Below the pieces are notes generated by a model. The model worked only from the letters and a program-made list of their open reading frames with translations, searched no databases and was not told the origin of the DNA. A stretch of 64,000 bases of DNA from Larus michahellis (Eukaryota; Chordata; Aves; Charadriiformes; Laridae): the NCBI RefSeq assembly GCF_964199755.1, contig NC_133910.1, positions 13,400,711 through 13,464,710 of the forward strand, read 5' to 3'. Shown here piece after piece: positions 60,401 to 64,000 of this stretch (within the stretch, counting starts at the first letter, position 1; each line of letters begins with the position of its first letter). Position numbers and translations under genes: made by a program.

Positions 60401-62361
60401 GCCATCTCCTACCTCTGGACTAAGCGCTGGGTGGGCTCCTTGCCCACCCTTCTTCTTCTGCTTTGTTTTTAAAACTCTTTAATCCCCCGGAGAGGACAGC
60501 AGTGGTGTAAGATGGGGCAGAAAGGGCCATGAACACAGGGGGCGTTTAATAAACCTAGCCCAAAAATCTAAAAAAACTAACTTGCAATATACTGCTCGTG
60601 TTCTCAGCTTGGTTCTTCATCAGGGGAATTGCTCAGGGACGCTGCCCTGAGCGCTGGTTTCTGTGTCGGGAGCTGAGAGCCGGGCCAGGCGCGCACCCCG
60701 GGGTGAGGCAGGGACAGGAAGGCAAATCCATGTTTTGCATCTGTGTAACTCCCATTCACGGCGGTACACGGTGTTTGCAAGTGTACAGCACATGGCAGGC
60801 GTACGCTACGAGGAAATACTGCTGGCGCCCAGAATAGAAAGATTTTAGCTCGGTATTGACTGAACCAAGAGATGTAGAGAGCTGATTGCAGTTTGCGTCT
60901 TTTGCTTCCTTGGAGGTCAGTGGAGCTGAAGCCTGGAGCATCCTTAGTCGGGAAGTGTTTGCAAACAGCTGCAGTGAACGTAGCGGAAAACAATCTGGTA
61001 TTGTTCACCCTTTAATCCTTCCGCAGCCAGTCAGATAAATGGAAATCCAGACTGACCCGTCGATAGTTAACTGCTTTATTTGCAACCTTTGACTTAATCT
61101 TTCTTTTCAAATGATCTTTTAAAAGGAAACACTGCTACTCATTGGGAATTAGGGAAAATATCTTCCCTGGTACTAATGAGACCCCTTAGGCTGGGGAGAA
61201 CCGGGTAAATAAATAGGGGTGGCATGTTCTGATGGCCATAAACGTTTGGCATCTCCTGGTATCAAAGCAGCAGTTTTCTCTTGGATTTTCAAGAGACACC
61301 CCGAGCTGGTTGGGCCCAGGGTGTTTTCTCTGTGTACGTGCGTTTTCTAGGTGGGGAACTGCGGCATGGGGTATCTGAGTCTGGGTGACGCTGGCAACAG
61401 AAACTGGGACTCCCGTCGCCTCTCCCTCTGATTTAGAGGGAGGAGAACTCTCCCCTTCTCATTACAGGCAATAGGCGAATATACGTTTTTAGGAGACACT
61501 CCTTGCCCAGTGCTCACCCCAGTGAAACCCTGCCAGCATGGGCTGGCTTGGTCCCTGGGCCTTAAATGCGGGCTTGGGCCACTCCTGGAGGACAGTACAG
61601 CCACGATGTTTTGCTCTTTGCTTTGACCCCCGAACTCTTTTTAACAATGTAAAGCCTTGTGAATTATAAATCAAATGTTCCTGCTGAGCTTTGTGGTGCA
61701 CGGAATGAAATGCAATGATTAATATTTAAGAGAAAATAAGTTAAAGATTCTAACTACAAGGGCAAGTGTCTGCCCAGAGAGTCTTTTCATGTGGAGGGCA
61801 GAAGAGAGGGAGAGCTGCATTTTCAGGAACTTCAGTGAAACTCGTGGCCGTCAGACCGACCGCCTGAGCTGCCGGTGCGCGGAGCCGCGCTGGGCCCCAC
61901 CGCCCTGCCCCGGCTTCACTCACGCTGAGACCACGCGCCCACCGCGGATAAAACCCCGGGTTGGGATGGGGCTGGTGAACACAGCCCACGCACTGCAGCA
62001 AGCAGAGGGATGTGCTCAGCAGCTCAGGCTCTGTGCTCGCTGGCGGCAGGGCTTTTCCAACACCCGGACCTTACCACCCCCAGCCAGGGCTTGCTAAACC
62101 CCCCCAGCTCCTCCTCACCCTCCCCTCAGCGCACCAGCACCATCCCTGCTCCAGGGCCGACCTCTCGGCAGCACAGCACCGGGATGGGCAGGACACCTTC
62201 TCCCCATTTTGCAGACAGAGAGACTGAGAGCTCAAGGTGGCAGCCACCGTTACCACCCCGAGCCCAAATGTCCTCCTAAGAGCATCTCGGCAGGACCCTG
62301 CCTCTGGCCACCCACACGCAGAGTCCCTTAGAACACATCGAACAAGGAGGGAAACACTTAC

Positions 62362-62574
62362 GTGGGTGCAGAATCTCTCTGGCGGGTCCCCACAAGTGAT
62401 TCCTGCCGGATCCACCCGTACTGTCACATAATCCTTCATCCGCATGGCCTTGGGTTGGCAAGCATAAAACTCCCATGACGGGCCATCATCCGTCGTCACC
62501 CAGGACTTGCAAATGTCATACTGTCCCATGGCCAAGGGGAGACAGTGCAAGAGGAGAGCAAGCAGGTAGAGCAT
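62362..62574 (-). CDS. NTNG2: NTNG2 first coding exon: signal peptide and start of LN domain
   Basis: 213 nt on the minus strand from ATG (62572-62574) to donor CAC|GTAAGT at 62362/62361, encoding residues 1-71. The start reads [17 protein letters not shown], a typical signal peptide with probable cleavage after Gly17. It is followed by [20 protein letters not shown] and [11 protein letters not shown], ending [10 protein letters not shown]. The length of 71 residues and the sequence agree with mammalian netrin-G2. I chose this ATG because the reading frame upstream of it has no other ATG before a stop; upstream it only offers a TTG at 62589. The context is GCTGCC before ATG, with a favourable G at -3. 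Confidence 0.96.
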
Positions 62575-62600
62575 GGCAGCTGCGGCCAAGTGTGGGATCC

Positions 62601-62602
62601 CT
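62601..62602 (-). promoter_or_regulatory. NTNG2: possible 3' splice acceptor upstream of NTNG2 start codon
   Basis: The minus strand reads CACTGCCCTCGCCCAG|G ending here, a moderately pyrimidine-rich AG acceptor 27 nt before the ATG. If used, the start-codon exon is 62362-62600 and the 5' UTR begins in a non-coding exon further right, possibly outside the window. A second weaker AG lies 6 nt before the ATG. Confidence 0.3.
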
Positions 62603-64000
62603 GGGCGAGGGCAGTGCCGAGAGTCCCGAGGAAGGCAGCTACTGGGCTAGGGGTTGCTCTCGGGATCAGCATGGAAACTCCTCATTTAAAAGTGATCCAG
62701 TCTAAGGAGATCCAGACAATAACAGGAACGATCTCACTCTGCACGCTGTATTCGGATGTGGAAAGTTTCTCTCTGCAGAGGAGCCAAGTTCGCAAATCAC
62801 TTGATTGGGAAAGTTTTGGCTGGAGTTGCTGATCAGTGGTCAAAAGTCTTCCTTAACCTCATTTCCCCCCCTTTTATTGTATGTAAAAGCTTCCAAATCA
62901 GCATGAAAATATCTAGAGGTGACTCCAGTCAATCAATAGGAAGATCAAGTTCTGAGTTGCTGATGAAATTTGATAGGAGTAAATTGGAGAGGCCGTGAGA
63001 TGGTGCTGGATCAGGTTTTCCTCAACCTTCTTGTCTGCCACAAATGCGTCGCTGTGGAAAGTGCCTTAAACTGTGGTCTGCCTTAAATAATTATTGTGGG
63101 TTATGGACATTAGTACGTAAAATAAATATAGCATCTGGTCATCAGTACAACTCTGACGAGAGAGACTCTTTGGAGCTAGAATTCCTTTCTCCAAAAGGAT
63201 GGTGGTGTCAATGTAGCTGCGTTGGGTGGCGAGATCCGCAGTGGTCCCCGCAGGGCGCTGGGTTGACAGGAGCAGCGCTGGCCTTGCCGCTTCTCCCTCT
63301 GTGTCTGGCAGCGGTGGCGAGGCACTCGCAGGCGAGGATTTCTGTCTGACTCTGCCTTTGGGCAACCGAGCATCAAGGTCCCCAAGCCTTCAGCTGCAAG
63401 CCATGCTGCTCCCTGAGGTCTCCCCGCTCTTTCGCGGTCAGGGCAAAGGGAGGGCTCACCGTCAGGCTGCACCTGCAACAGAGGGACAGAGAAATGAGCT
63501 GGGAGCAAGGCTGGGGGGACAGTTGGAGCAACAAGACTTGTAGGAACAGGGGTCCCCCAGGAGTCACAGCCCTCAGCTGGACTTCCCGAGCCACAAGCCA
63601 AGTTTTTGTAAGAGGGAGATATACAACTTTAATAAAAAGAAATCTATAGCAAGATGCTTATGGCTCTTCTGTTTGGGAGATGAGAAGGAGCGCTGCCCCG
63701 TTTAAGGTATCTGCTTTGTAACAGCGCTGGACAACAAGAGCTCTAATGGGTCTTCAAATAATATCAAGAAGCAGCTATAGGTCATTAGAAGACAGAATAT
63801 GCAGACACAGAGCAGGGACAGACAGACAAATTGATAGTTTTAAAAAGATAAGCAAATAAATAAGACAGCTGGGGAGACAGATACATTGTCCAGCATCCCC
63901 CATATGATTTATCTGAACAATAACATTTAATAAAAAACAATTTAAAGTCCTAATAACATTTAAGGTTCACCTAATACAAAGAGCAATGACCTTCCCAGTA
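62603..64000 (-). other. NTNG2 5' flank: 5' UTR or first intron
   Basis: 1.4 kb upstream of the NTNG2 start. I see no CpG island of promoter type and no clear TATA box in the right place. The last 400 nt are AT-rich. The main promoter may lie beyond the window. Open frames at 63066-63601 on both strands look like chance. Confidence 0.5.

Larger units (their letters stand above)
42932..62361 (-). other. NTNG2: NTNG2 intron 1
   Basis: A 19.4-kb intron, the largest in the window. It contains a CR1 element at 47741-48510, an AAT/AT microsatellite at 49046-49087, a G-rich 30-bp minisatellite at 54345-54411 and a short perfect hairpin at 46242-46264. AT-rich islands lie near 51100-51310 and 58100-58460. 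Open frames of up to about 235 codons exist on both strands but have no recognisable protein content. Confidence 0.75.
15813..62574 (-). other. NTNG2: NTNG2 locus, full coding span
   Basis: The minus-strand exons are 62362-62574, 42288-42931, 30856-31028, [29034-29060], [26954-27094], 16954-17121, 16373-16507 and 15813-16036, with the bracketed ones being cassettes. They join in frame with GT-AG borders to give netrin-G2. The domain order is signal peptide, laminin N-terminal (LN) domain, LE1, variable linker, LE2, LE3, EGF-like, GPI-attachment tail. Without the bracketed exons the product is 518 residues, with the microexon 527, with the Thr-rich exon 565, and with both 574. Human netrin-G2 is about 530. 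Netrin-G2 sits on axons and binds the postsynaptic leucine-rich protein LRRC4 (NGL-2) to organise excitatory synapses. The gene spans at least 47 kb, mainly because of introns 1 and 2. Confidence 0.95.

Overview
The window looks like bird nuclear DNA. It holds intron-rich vertebrate genes with canonical GT-AG splice sites, and two insertions that match the 3' part of CR1, the common avian LINE. GC-rich and CpG-rich patches alternate with AT-rich intron islands. Two genes lie tail to tail, in the same SETX/NTNG2 neighbourhood known from human 9q34. I cannot name the species.

Left part (1 to about 9,000, + strand): the last six coding exons of SETX (senataxin) encode about 472 residues. They carry the end of the superfamily 1B helicase domain ([19 protein letters not shown] and NVTITRAR motifs), a disordered tail and a basic nuclear-localisation-like C-terminus. 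A 3' UTR of about 2.2 kb ends at AATAAA signals near 8.8 kb. Roughly 8.9-15 kb is a gene-free convergent intergenic stretch.

Right part (about 15,000-62,600, - strand): the whole coding region of NTNG2 (netrin-G2), a GPI-anchored presynaptic adhesion molecule. Its exons are the signal peptide exon (62,362-62,574), the laminin N-terminal domain exon (42,288-42,931), LE1 (30,856-31,028), LE2 (16,954-17,121), LE3 (16,373-16,507), and the EGF-like/GPI tail exon (15,813-16,036). Between LE1 and LE2 I found two further frame-preserving exons: a 27-nt microexon (29,034-29,060) and a 141-nt exon encoding a threonine-rich, mucin-like stalk (26,954-27,094). All junctions between LE1 and the tail exon are phase 1, so these cassettes can be included or skipped without a frameshift. 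Predicted lengths are 518, 527, 565 or 574 residues. The microexon-only form best matches mammalian netrin-G2 as I remember it.

The rest is intron, the two CR1 fragments, simple repeats and small tandem duplications. I found no further protein-coding gene, tRNA or rRNA. The most interesting observations are the cassette region between LE1 and LE2, the CU-rich intronic tract (as read in the NTNG2 transcript) upstream of the microexon, and the Thr-rich stalk exon, whose coding sequence is itself a low-complexity repeat.
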